Translations under genes and position numbers: made by a program
Shown: piece by piece, positions 24,257 through 32,252 of the stretch
How positions within the stretch are numbered: position 1 is the stretch's first letter
Layout: each line of letters begins with the position of its first letter
The notes under the pieces: generated by a model
The model's database searches: none
Told to the model about the DNA's origin: nothing
What the model saw: the letters and a program-made list of their open reading frames with translations, nothing else
DNA from: an uncultured bacterium
GTDB taxonomy: Bacteria; Verrucomicrobiota; Kiritimatiellia; RFP12; UBA1067
Direction of reading: 5' to 3'
DNA length: 32,399 bases
Assembly (NCBI GenBank): GCA_902775595.1
Contig: CACYNF010000021.1
Span: 1-32,399 of the forward strand

Positions 24257-25257
24257 CCCCTCGGCTTTCCGTCGTCTGCATTGCGTACAACGCCGCACCG
24301 TATATCCGTGCGGCGTTGGACGGGTTCTTGGCGCAGAAGACCAACTTCCCCTTTGAGGTGCTTGTCCACGACGACGCCTCGACGGACGGCACGGCTGAGA
24401 TAATCCGCGAATATGCCGAAAAGCGGCCAGACGTGATCCGGGCCGTGTTCCAGAAGGAGAACCAGTGGTCGAAGGGCGTCGCCGTGTCTTCGACGTTCCT
24501 TTGGCCGCTCGTCCGCGGCGAATACGTCGCGATGTGCGAAGGCGACGACTACTGGACGGATCCGCTGAAGCTCCAGAAGCAGGTAGACTGGCTCGACGCC
24601 CATCCCGACAGTTCCGTATGCTTCCATCCCGTCGTCGTCCACTTTGAAGACGGCTCGCACAAGGACTCTGCATACCCTATGCCGAAAGACTGCCCAGACG
24701 GCTTTACGTTCGAGGGGCTTCTAAAGCACAATTTCATGCAGACGAATTCTGTCGTTTTCCGCTGGAAGCTGAAGGGCCGCGAGAACGAGGTCCCAGCCGA
24801 CATTACGCCTCGCGACTGGTTCACGAATCTTCTTCATGCGGAGAAGGGGCCGATTGGCTTCATACCCGAGGCGATGGGCGTGTATCGTCGCCATTCTGGT
24901 GGCGTGTGGTGGAATTCGCCCGACGCGCCCGACGTGTTCTACCTTCGCAACGGATTTCGTCACCTTGCGTTCTACAAGGCCGTGAAAAACCGCTTCGGCT
25001 ACGACAACCCGTGTGCCGTCGACCTTGCCGCGAACACGATTGCCGCGCACATCCGCGCGGGGAACGCCGATGCCGCCGCGGATGTCGTCAAGACTTACCC
25101 GGAATACGTCGGCAGGGCGCTTGGGGCGACAGAGGAGCGCGACAGGCTCGCGCGCGAACTCGCCAGGGCCCGCCGCAGGTTCGCGCGCACCGCCTGGATC
25201 GCCGCAATCGCCGTTGCCGCCACCGTCCTGATGCTGCTTTCGGCGATTCTTCCCTGA
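24253..25257 (+). CDS. GT2 glycosyltransferase with C-terminal membrane helix
   Basis: The 334-residue protein is a family 2 inverting glycosyltransferase (GT-A fold). It has LSVVCIAYNAAPYI, FEVLVHDDASTDGT (39-47), the DxD-type metal site CEGDDYW (98-99), and WFTNLLHA with YRRHSGGVW. Such enzymes are frequent in O-antigen clusters. After an Arg-rich stretch (about 290-310) a single hydrophobic helix (about 312-332) should anchor it. GTG 24253 overlaps the ATP-grasp stop (GTGA). Its stop is only one base from the stop of the convergent minus-strand gene. Confidence 0.85.
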   Translation: MTPRLSVVCIAYNAAPYIRAALDGFLAQKTNFPFEVLVHDDASTDGTAEIIREYAEKRPDVIRAVFQKENQWSKGVAVSSTFLWPLVRGEYVAMCEGDDYWTDPLKLQKQVDWLDAHPDSSVCFHPVVVHFEDGSHKDSAYPMPKDCPDGFTFEGLLKHNFMQTNSVVFRWKLKGRENEVPADITPRDWFTNLLHAEKGPIGFIPEAMGVYRRHSGGVWWNSPDAPDVFYLRNGFRHLAFYKAVKNRFGYDNPCAVDLAANTIAAHIRAGNADAAADVVKTYPEYVGRALGATEERDRLARELARARRRFARTAWIAAIAVAATVLMLLSAILP

Positions 25258-25258
25258 A

Positions 25259-27022
25259 TCAGCGGTAGTCGATGCGGATTCGGTTGAAGAGGACGAGCGA
25301 CCGCTTCTTGCCCCAGCGTACCCTTTCGACGCCGGGGAACACGCGCTTCCTGTCCTCCTGCCGCTGGCGGAGGGCTATGAGATCGCGGTCGTCGTTCAGG
25401 TAGATGACGTGGTCGATGGCCTGGAGCCCGCCTAGGCTGTACTTCGGCGTGACGAGCGTGCCGCCGCCGAGGAAAGCGCCGTAGATGCCGAGCGAACCTA
25501 TGGAGCCGATGACGTATCCGCACTTCGCGATCAGCGCGAGGTCCATGTATCCCCTGTCGCTGCCGTTGAAGTCGACGACCATGCTCTCGATGCCCTGGGG
25601 GAGCGCCGGAAGCAGCGTGTCGCGCACGTAGTCCGGCTCGTCGGAGAAGAAGTAGAACTTCGCATCGGGCTCGAGCGCCCGGACGATCTTTATCGTCTTC
25701 GCGAAATACTCGGCCGTGCATGGCACGCCGTACGCGACCGACGAGATGCAGAGATCGCCGCGCCTCACGTGCACGGCGCAGGACGGGCGGCTCTCCATCT
25801 CCGCGGCCACTGCCGACGACCTCTCGTCGAGCGCCGGGCGGAACTTCTCCCTCAGGAGCTCCCTCAGCCCTGGCAGGTTGAAGCATCCCTTCGGAAAGCC
25901 GCCGAGGTACGCGGACGGCTCGATTTCTCCGAGCGACGAGATCTCCGTCAGGTCGACGAATCGGCTTTTCTTCGCCGCCGAGGTCTCTTCGTCCGTCGCC
26001 ACTTCTATCGGCAGGTCGGGGAACGCCTTCGGGAAGTCCCAGTTGCGCGCGAAACGCCCGTTGATGTCCTTGCCGTCTTCCCTGAACCACGAGATGTCGT
26101 ACTTGACGCGCGCCTTGCCGCCAAGAAGCTTGGCGACGGCGAGTCCGTACGAGACGAAGTTTATCTGCGAGCATATCCCGCCGTCGACATGCACGACGAT
26201 GAGGTCGCTTCGCTTAGGGAAAATCGAGCGGAGCGCGTTGCGGAGACGCAGCAGATAGTACTGCGTCTTCGTCTTGGCGCCGATTGCGTCCATCTTGCGC
26301 TGCAGCTTCTTCGCGTGCTTTCCCTTCCTCTTTGCCCTGTGCGCCGCGATCTCCTCCCTGCTGCGGTAGTCGCGCACGGCGTATTCGCCTTTCAGGAAGT
26401 CTGCGACCATCTTGACCTCGATCCCGAAGACCGGGGCGTCGGGCGCGTAGCACTTGAAGTCGAAGGCAATCCTGCGCACTCCTGGCAGGGGGGTCTCGTC
26501 TATGCGGTTTTCGAGGCTCCTGCCTGTCTCGAGGTTGACGATCAGAAAGTCGAATTTGGCGTTCGGATACTTTTCCGACATGATCTCGATCGACTTGCGG
26601 CCCTCCTCGGGCGACACGGGGGCGGGCGAGACGGGCGTGTCTATGGTCACGAGCAGTACGCTCTTCGACGACTTCAGCAGCCTGTCGAGGCGGGCGATGC
26701 GGCGTGTGTACTTTTCGGTGATTGCGGGATACTGCTTTTCGATCGAGACGCCTTGGACGAAGTCGTGCATGATGATGAGTCCCGTGCGTACGTTTCGCAC
26801 CTCTTCGTGCCCGTATGTGTCGTTCCTGCCCGCCCACTTCAGGTCCTCGAGATTCATCCAGTCCTTGAAGTCGCTGCAGATCGTGCGGCAGCGGATGATC
26901 GGCGGCGGCGTTCCCACCCAGTCCCAGGGGAAGGATGCGAGCTGTAGCCCGGCCTGCCGCAGCGTCTGGGAGCAGCTGCACGCGAAGCCGAGGGGGACGA
27001 CGAGATCATATGTCTTTGGCAT
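25259..27022 (-). CDS. DUF1796-GT11 fusion protein
   Basis: The 587-residue protein joins two domains. Residues 5-215 are a DUF1796-type domain: VPLGFACSCSQTLRQAGLQL (Cys15), SFPWDW, TGLIIMHDF (His86) and the YTRRIARL helix, close to the short form at 14037. A basic linker (about 222-270) follows. Residues 274-587 look like family GT11 (alpha-1,2-fucosyl/galactosyl-transferase-like, PF01531): GGICSQINFVSYGLAVAKLL, CAVHVRRGDL (HxRRGD at 418-423), FYFFSDEPDYV and IGSIGSLGIYGAFLGGG. The frame is open to 27031, but that ATG lies in the TATAAT box, so start 27022 is used. It is the only minus-strand glycan gene. The fusion supports DUF1796 acting with glycosyltransferases. Confidence 0.78.
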   Translation of the reverse strand: MPKTYDLVVPLGFACSCSQTLRQAGLQLASFPWDWVGTPPPIIRCRTICSDFKDWMNLEDLKWAGRNDTYGHEEVRNVRTGLIIMHDFVQGVSIEKQYPAITEKYTRRIARLDRLLKSSKSVLLVTIDTPVSPAPVSPEEGRKSIEIMSEKYPNAKFDFLIVNLETGRSLENRIDETPLPGVRRIAFDFKCYAPDAPVFGIEVKMVADFLKGEYAVRDYRSREEIAAHRAKRKGKHAKKLQRKMDAIGAKTKTQYYLLRLRNALRSIFPKRSDLIVVHVDGGICSQINFVSYGLAVAKLLGGKARVKYDISWFREDGKDINGRFARNWDFPKAFPDLPIEVATDEETSAAKKSRFVDLTEISSLGEIEPSAYLGGFPKGCFNLPGLRELLREKFRPALDERSSAVAAEMESRPSCAVHVRRGDLCISSVAYGVPCTAEYFAKTIKIVRALEPDAKFYFFSDEPDYVRDTLLPALPQGIESMVVDFNGSDRGYMDLALIAKCGYVIGSIGSLGIYGAFLGGGTLVTPKYSLGGLQAIDHVIYLNDDRDLIALRQRQEDRKRVFPGVERVRWGKKRSLVLFNRIRIDYR

Positions 27023-27029
27023 AGGCGAC

Positions 27030-27038
27030 ATTATACCA
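27030..27038 (-). promoter_or_regulatory. Extended -10 promoter (TGGTATAAT) for the DUF1796-GT11 gene
   Basis: The minus strand reads TGGTATAAT. The predicted transcript start is 27023, one base before ATG 27022. It is divergent from the plus-strand promoter at 27065-27073, and the two -10 boxes are 32 bases apart. Confidence 0.78.
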
Positions 27039-27064
27039 TTTCAGCCCTTGTCCGTGGGAAAATA

Positions 27065-27073
27065 TGGTATAAT
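27065..27073 (+). promoter_or_regulatory. Extended -10 promoter (TGGTATAAT) for the ABC exporter unit
   Basis: TGGTATAAT is followed by six bases and ATG 27080. With standard spacing, transcription starts at the A of the start codon itself, giving a fully leaderless message. No -35 consensus was found. Confidence 0.78.
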
Positions 27074-27079
27074 TCTCGC

Positions 27080-29071
27080 ATGGCAGCAGGCAAGGTCGAA
27101 TACAAGCGGGAGTTCTTCGACAGGGACTACACCCTGAAGGAGGCGTACGGGCGCGTGTGGAAGTATGCGCGCAAGTATCGCCTGAGGCTTGCCGTGGGCG
27201 TCGTCTGCGGCATGGCGACCGCCGGAACCCTCGTCCCTTTCTTCCAGATAGTCCAGCCCGCGCTTCATCATGTCGAGTCGCATGACGCTGAGGTCGTCCG
27301 AGAAGAGTCGCCGCAGGCCGCCGAGACGGCCGCCGAGACGTCTGCCGATGCACAGGCGAGTCCCGAGAAGTCGAAGAAGAACGCGTTCGAGAGGCAGATC
27401 GAGAAGAACTCGAAGCTTCCGAGCTGGTATCCGAAGGTCGAGAAATTCGCCGCGAAGTGCGGGATAGCGATCCAGACGGAATCGGGGGGCATGGCGGGGG
27501 CGCTCCTTCTCATCGTGCTCGTCGTCATACCTGCCGTCGCGCTCGTGCGCCTGGTGCTCATGTACCTTAACCACTACTGCCTCAGCTGGTCCGGGGCGCA
27601 TGCCGTCGCCGACATAAGGCAGGAGCTTTTCGACCACGTGGAGCGCCAGGGGCTGGAGTTCTTTGGCCGTGTCGACATCGGGCAGGTGATGACGCGCATG
27701 GCGTCCGACCCGCAGCAGATACAGATCATACTGTCGACGGTCCTGTCCGAAGTCGCGATGGCGCCGTTCGAGATATTCGTCTCGATCGGCTTTATCATAT
27801 GGTTCGCCGTGACGAACCACATGCTGCCGACGCTGTGCCTCATCTTAGTCGGCTTCCCGCTCTTCGTGATCCCCGTCCAGGCGCTCGGCAAGCGCGTTAA
27901 GAAATGGGCCCGCAGGTCGATGGAGCGCGGCTCCATGGTGGGCTCGAAGATCATCGAGGTGATGACGTGCATCAAGGTCGTCAAGAGCTACAACACCGAG
28001 GACATGGAGAGCCGCCGCTACGCGTCGACAAACAACTACTTCCTCAAGTCCACGATGCGCGGCCTCAGGATCAGCCTGATGGTGGGGCCTTCCGTCGAGA
28101 CGGTAGGCATATTCCTCATATGCGGCTTCCTCGTGTGGTGCTTCGTGGTCGACATCAGGATATCCGACGTCGTGCCGATGCTTGCGCCGCTCCTGATCAT
28201 CTACAAGCCCATAAAGCAGCTCTCGAAGCTCCAGGTCCAGATCGAGACTTCCATGGCGGCCCTGAACCGCATCTACTCGCTTCTCGACGTGCACCTCGAG
28301 CTCCCCGAGAAGCCCGACGCCGTCTCCAAGAAGTCGTTCGACTCGAAGATGTCCTTCGAGAACGTCTCGTTCCGCTACGGCACTGCCGAGGTGGACGCCG
28401 TCTCGCACGTGTCGTTCGAGGTCCCGCGGGGCAAGGTCGTCGCGGTGGTCGGCGGGACGGGGAGCGGCAAGTCGACGCTGTCGAGCCTGCTGGCGAGGTT
28501 CTTCGATCCGAAGGAGGGCCGCGTGACGATGGACGGCGTGGACCTGCGCGACATCCGCATATCGGATCTGCGCACGCTGATAGGAGCGGTCGCGCAGGAG
28601 TCCATCCTCTTCAACGACACCATAGAGGAGAACATCCGCTACGGCACGCCGAACGCGACGCACGAGGAGATCGTCGCCGCGGCGAAGATGGCGAACGCGC
28701 ACGAGTTCATAATGGCGCAGCCCGAGGGGTACGGCCGCGTCGTGGGCGAGAAGGGCTTCGCGCTCTCCGGCGGCGAGCGCCAGAGGATATGCATAGCCCG
28801 CGCGATCCTGAGGAACCCGCCGATCCTCGTCCTGGACGAGGCGACGAGCGCTCTCGACACCGTGACCGAGCGCATCGTCCAGGACGCGCTCACGAAGCTC
28901 ATGGAGAGCCGCACGACGTTCGCGATAGCCCACCGGCTTTCTACGATACGCAACGCCGACCTCATACTCGTCATGGATCACGGGGCGATCGTCGAGCGCG
29001 GCACGCACGACGAGCTCTACGCGAGGGGCGGCGTGTACAGGAATCTCTGCGACATGCAGAAAACCACATGA
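27080..29071 (+). CDS. MsbA-like ABC exporter of lipid or lipid-linked glycan
   Basis: The 663-residue half-transporter has an N-terminal six-helix ABC membrane domain and a C-terminal ATPase (PF00664 plus PF00005). The ATPase has Walker A GGTGSGKST (458-466), signature ALSGGERQ (about 561-568), Walker B LVLDEATSALD (Asp586, Glu587) and an H-loop in IAHRLST. It resembles MsbA, which flips lipid A-core, and related exporters of lipid-linked glycans. A polar Ala/Glu/Lys-rich insert of about 75 residues (62-136) lies between TM1 and TM2, longer than usual, probably in the periplasm. It begins the fourth plus-strand glycan unit. The substrate may be the glycan or glycolipid made by the neighbouring genes. 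Confidence 0.88.
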   Translation: MAAGKVEYKREFFDRDYTLKEAYGRVWKYARKYRLRLAVGVVCGMATAGTLVPFFQIVQPALHHVESHDAEVVREESPQAAETAAETSADAQASPEKSKKNAFERQIEKNSKLPSWYPKVEKFAAKCGIAIQTESGGMAGALLLIVLVVIPAVALVRLVLMYLNHYCLSWSGAHAVADIRQELFDHVERQGLEFFGRVDIGQVMTRMASDPQQIQIILSTVLSEVAMAPFEIFVSIGFIIWFAVTNHMLPTLCLILVGFPLFVIPVQALGKRVKKWARRSMERGSMVGSKIIEVMTCIKVVKSYNTEDMESRRYASTNNYFLKSTMRGLRISLMVGPSVETVGIFLICGFLVWCFVVDIRISDVVPMLAPLLIIYKPIKQLSKLQVQIETSMAALNRIYSLLDVHLELPEKPDAVSKKSFDSKMSFENVSFRYGTAEVDAVSHVSFEVPRGKVVAVVGGTGSGKSTLSSLLARFFDPKEGRVTMDGVDLRDIRISDLRTLIGAVAQESILFNDTIEENIRYGTPNATHEEIVAAAKMANAHEFIMAQPEGYGRVVGEKGFALSGGERQRICIARAILRNPPILVLDEATSALDTVTERIVQDALTKLMESRTTFAIAHRLSTIRNADLILVMDHGAIVERGTHDELYARGGVYRNLCDMQKTT

Positions 29072-29970
29072 TGTCCAAGCCTGCAAAAATAGCGATCTTC
29101 GGGGCGAACGGCTACATCGGCCGCCACCTCTCGCGGCATTTCCTCTCGCTCGGCGTTCCCGTTGACGCGTTCGACGTCCAGGAAGAGCCGAGGGTCGAGT
29201 CGGCGGCATACTCGCGGTGCGACATCTGCGACGCCGGTTTCTGGGAGAGGTTCGAGCCGCGGGGGTATTCGGCGATATTCTTCCTCGCCGGGCTTTCGGG
29301 CGTCGAGAGGAGCTTCCGCGAGGCAGAGGCCTTCCTTAAGGTGAACATCGGCGGCTTCGCGTCGCTGCTGCGCCGTCTGGAAGACATGGGCGAGGCTGCG
29401 CCGCGCATCGTATTTCCGTCGTCCCGTCTCGTCTACGACGGCGGCTCGACCGTCGACGAATCGTCGCTGCGCCGTTCGCGCTCTGTCTACGCCGCGAGCA
29501 AGGTCGCGTGCGAGGAGCTCCTCTCGGCCTACCACGACAGGTTCGGCCTGCCATACGTCGTCCTGCGCATCTGCGTTCCCTTCGGCGACCTCTCCGACTC
29601 CGGGTATTCCTACGGAACCATCGGTTTTTTCATGTCGAAGGTCAGGGAGGGGAAGCCGATCACGGTCTACGGCGACGGCTCCTGCCGCAAGACATACACG
29701 TCGATTGACGACATCTGCGACATCGCGGTGCGCTGCATCGACGCTTCCGTGCCGAGCGGCGTGTACAACGTCGGAGGACACGAGTATACGCTCAGGGAGG
29801 TCGCGGAGATGATCTGCGCCCGCACAGGGGCGACGTGGGTTTCGGTTCCTTTCCCAGAGGAGGCCAGGCGGGTCGAGATGGGCAACATCGCGATGGACAG
29901 CGGCAGGCTCGACGCGGCCATAGGCAAGACGGAATACCGGCGGCTTTCCGATTCCATCGATTCCATATGA
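29068..29970 (+). CDS. NAD-dependent sugar epimerase/dehydratase (GalE-like)
   Basis: The 300-residue extended short-chain dehydrogenase has the dinucleotide motif IFGANGYIG (about 10-18), an active-site FPSSRLVYDG region, and the YxxxK dyad Y141/K145 in VYAASKVACEEL. The PF/G-rich LRICVPFGD and the C-terminal GVYNVGGHEYTLREV are also present. This is the GalE/WcaG nucleotide-sugar epimerase/reductase family. The exact reaction (4-epimerase, dehydratase or reductase) cannot be fixed. Two adjacent ATGs (29068 and 29071) are possible; 29068 overlaps the exporter stop as ATGA and is used. Confidence 0.82.
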   Translation: MMSKPAKIAIFGANGYIGRHLSRHFLSLGVPVDAFDVQEEPRVESAAYSRCDICDAGFWERFEPRGYSAIFFLAGLSGVERSFREAEAFLKVNIGGFASLLRRLEDMGEAAPRIVFPSSRLVYDGGSTVDESSLRRSRSVYAASKVACEELLSAYHDRFGLPYVVLRICVPFGDLSDSGYSYGTIGFFMSKVREGKPITVYGDGSCRKTYTSIDDICDIAVRCIDASVPSGVYNVGGHEYTLREVAEMICARTGATWVSVPFPEEARRVEMGNIAMDSGRLDAAIGKTEYRRLSDSIDSI

Positions 29971-29986
29971 AACTGCGGGCGGGCGG

Positions 29987-31033
29987 ATGAAGATCGTTCT
30001 CTACAAGGACAATCTCGCGACTGGGAGGGGGGCCGACAAGGCCATCTGCTCGCTTGCCGACGAGCTCTGCCGCCGCGGCTACGACACGACGATCGTGACG
30101 GGCCCGCAGGAAGTCGCGTTTTCCTTCCCCGTAGGCTCTGGCGTCATGATCGAGCACCGCGGCCGCGGGGAAGTCGCTGATTTCGTCTCCGGCTTCGATG
30201 TCTGCATCGCGGCGGGCCCCAACGAGATACTCGACCTTACCTGCGGCGGCAAGGCGCGGGTGCCGACGAAGACGATTGTGGAGCTTCTCGTCTATCCGAA
30301 GGGTTTTTTCAAGTGGAAGCATCCGGTCCGCAACCACAGGCTCAAGAAGGCGCTCGCCCTCGCCGACGTCGTGCAGATACAGATAGCCGGGTACGCAGAT
30401 AGCCTGAGCCCGTTCGTCGACCCGAAGAGGATCGTCGTCATAGGCAACTGGGCCGATGTCCGCGAGCCTCCGGCAGAGAAGGGCGATTCCAAGGTCGTCC
30501 TCTATCCTGCGGCAATCAACAAGAGCAAGAACCAGCTGCTCCTGGTAAAGGCGTTTGCGCGCATCGCCGCCGACTTCCCCGGCTGGGAGCTTCACCTGTA
30601 CGGCAGGGCCGTTCCGAAGTACGGCGAGAAGTGCAGGGCCGCCTCCGGCCCCCTGCTTGGCGGCGGGAGAGTGAAGTTCTTCGATTTCACGAGCGACCTT
30701 CCCTCGGTCTACGCAGCCTCCGCGTTCATGGCCTATCCGTCCCTTCTCGAGGGCTTCCCGCTCGCGATGGTCGAGGGCATGAAGTACAGCCTGCCCGTCG
30801 TTGCGGTAGACGCGCTGCCCGGAGTGCACGACATGGTGGTCGACGGCGAGACGGGCATCGTCGCCGCGCCGACCGTGGAGGCCTACTCCGAAGCCCTCGC
30901 GCGGCTCATGTCGGACGACGCGCTCCGCCTGCGCATGGGCGCGAACGCACGCACGTTCTGCGAGGAGAGGTATTCGCGCGAATGCATACTCGCGCAGTGG
31001 GAGCGGCTTCTGAAGCGCGTCGCGGGAGAATAG
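29987..31033 (+). CDS. Glycosyltransferase family 4
   Basis: The 348-residue GT-B enzyme starts MKIVLYKDNLATGRGADKAI and has the nucleotide-sugar domain VVLYPAAINKSKNQLLLVKAF, VKFFDFTSDLPSVYAAS and FMAYPSLLEGFPLAMVEGM (the E-x7-E motif of GT4). VHDMVVDGETGIV follows. It is distinct from the GT4 at 8189 (different N-terminal sequence). A GGGCGG element lies about 2-8 bases before the ATG, and the gap to the epimerase gene is 16 bases. Function: sugar transfer in the same pathway; donor not predictable. Confidence 0.85.
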   Translation: MKIVLYKDNLATGRGADKAICSLADELCRRGYDTTIVTGPQEVAFSFPVGSGVMIEHRGRGEVADFVSGFDVCIAAGPNEILDLTCGGKARVPTKTIVELLVYPKGFFKWKHPVRNHRLKKALALADVVQIQIAGYADSLSPFVDPKRIVVIGNWADVREPPAEKGDSKVVLYPAAINKSKNQLLLVKAFARIAADFPGWELHLYGRAVPKYGEKCRAASGPLLGGGRVKFFDFTSDLPSVYAASAFMAYPSLLEGFPLAMVEGMKYSLPVVAVDALPGVHDMVVDGETGIVAAPTVEAYSEALARLMSDDALRLRMGANARTFCEERYSRECILAQWERLLKRVAGE

Positions 31034-31037
31034 GGTT

Positions 31038-32252
31038 ATGGAAAAGTACGAACTCGAAGATTCGCTCAAGGAGGAGATACGCTCGCGCACGCTCGGCGAG
31101 GGGTTCATCAAGCTCGTCCAGTCGGTGCGCAGGGGCGGCGAGAGGTTCAGGATTTCGCTCAGGCCCGTGGAGATCGGCGGAGTGCGCAAGTACCAGGCCG
31201 AGATGTCCGAGGGGCGCGACGTCCAGGTGAAGAACTTCGACGCCAACGGCGCGGCGGAAGGCGTCGAGGAGATCATCGCGCAGAAGGGCGCGAGGGAACT
31301 CCACCTCATCACCGCGGCTGGCGATCTCCACGTCCGCGTCACGAAGAAGGGCCATGTGCTCGTGTCGCGTTCCTCTGGCGTCGAGCGCGAGGCGGTCGTG
31401 AGGCCGCACGACAGGGTGAGGAACCTGCCTCTTTCGCAGTTCGATTCGGCGGCATATCTCAAGGCGGCCGATCTCGCCGACGGCGACGGCAGGATCCGCG
31501 CGTCGATGCGCGGCAAGTACGACCAGGTCAACGAGTTCCTGAAGGTCGTCGCCGAGACGGTGGGGCCGGCGGGTAAGGACGCAGCGAGGACCTTCACGGC
31601 CGTCGACTTCGGCTGCGGCAAGGCGTATCTTACGGTCGCGCTCTACTTTTACCTCGTTCATGTGCTTGGCTACTCCGAGGCGAAGGTAGTTGGCGTTGAC
31701 AGGCGTGCCGATGTCATCGAGTCGGCGCGGAAGATGGCGGAGAAGCTCGATGTCGCGGACAGGGTGGAGTTTGTCGAATCCGACATCGACGCGTACAATG
31801 CCGAGAGCGTCGACCTTGTCGTCTCGCTCCATGCCTGCGACACGGCTACGGACGAATCGATCGCGAAGGGCGTGGAGATGCATGCGCGCTACATCCTTTC
31901 CGCGCTGTGCTGCCAGCACGAGCTCCAGAAGACGATTGGCCCCCAGTCGTCGAAGCCGTTTGCGGGGCTTCTCCGCCAGGGCATACTGCGCGAGAGGCTG
32001 TGCGACATACTGACCGATGCGTTCCGTGCGATGATCCTTCGCATTCTTGGCTACAAGGTGCAGGTCATGGAGTTCGTCTCGAGCGAGGCAACGGCGCGGA
32101 ACATAATGCTGAAGTGCGAGTACGGCGTGAAGCCCGGCCAGCCAGGTCCCGTCGGCGAATACCTCGAGCTCCGCGACTGGTGGAAGGTGACGCCATGGCT
32201 GGAGACGCGCCTCGCGCCGCTTCTCGAAAAGCACCTCTCCCGCTACGCCTAA
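31038..32252 (+). CDS. SAM-dependent methyltransferase (Methyltransf_32-like)
   Basis: The 404-residue protein has an N-terminal domain of about 150 residues without recognised motifs, then a Rossmann methyltransferase. Motif I is FTAVDFGCGKAYLTVALYFY (about 186-205), followed by KVVGVDRRADVIESARKMAE, VEFVESDIDAY, VVSLHACDTATDESI and SALCCQHELQKTI. The Ser-Leu-His-Ala-Cys-Asp and Cys-Cys-Gln-His motifs fit the Methyltransf_32 type (PF13679), whose members include RNA and protein methyltransferases as well as uncharacterised ones. It follows the GT4 by 4 bases and ends the unit. A role in glycan methylation is possible, but a housekeeping role is at least as likely. Confidence 0.75.
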   Translation: MEKYELEDSLKEEIRSRTLGEGFIKLVQSVRRGGERFRISLRPVEIGGVRKYQAEMSEGRDVQVKNFDANGAAEGVEEIIAQKGARELHLITAAGDLHVRVTKKGHVLVSRSSGVEREAVVRPHDRVRNLPLSQFDSAAYLKAADLADGDGRIRASMRGKYDQVNEFLKVVAETVGPAGKDAARTFTAVDFGCGKAYLTVALYFYLVHVLGYSEAKVVGVDRRADVIESARKMAEKLDVADRVEFVESDIDAYNAESVDLVVSLHACDTATDESIAKGVEMHARYILSALCCQHELQKTIGPQSSKPFAGLLRQGILRERLCDILTDAFRAMILRILGYKVQVMEFVSSEATARNIMLKCEYGVKPGQPGPVGEYLELRDWWKVTPWLETRLAPLLEKHLSRYA

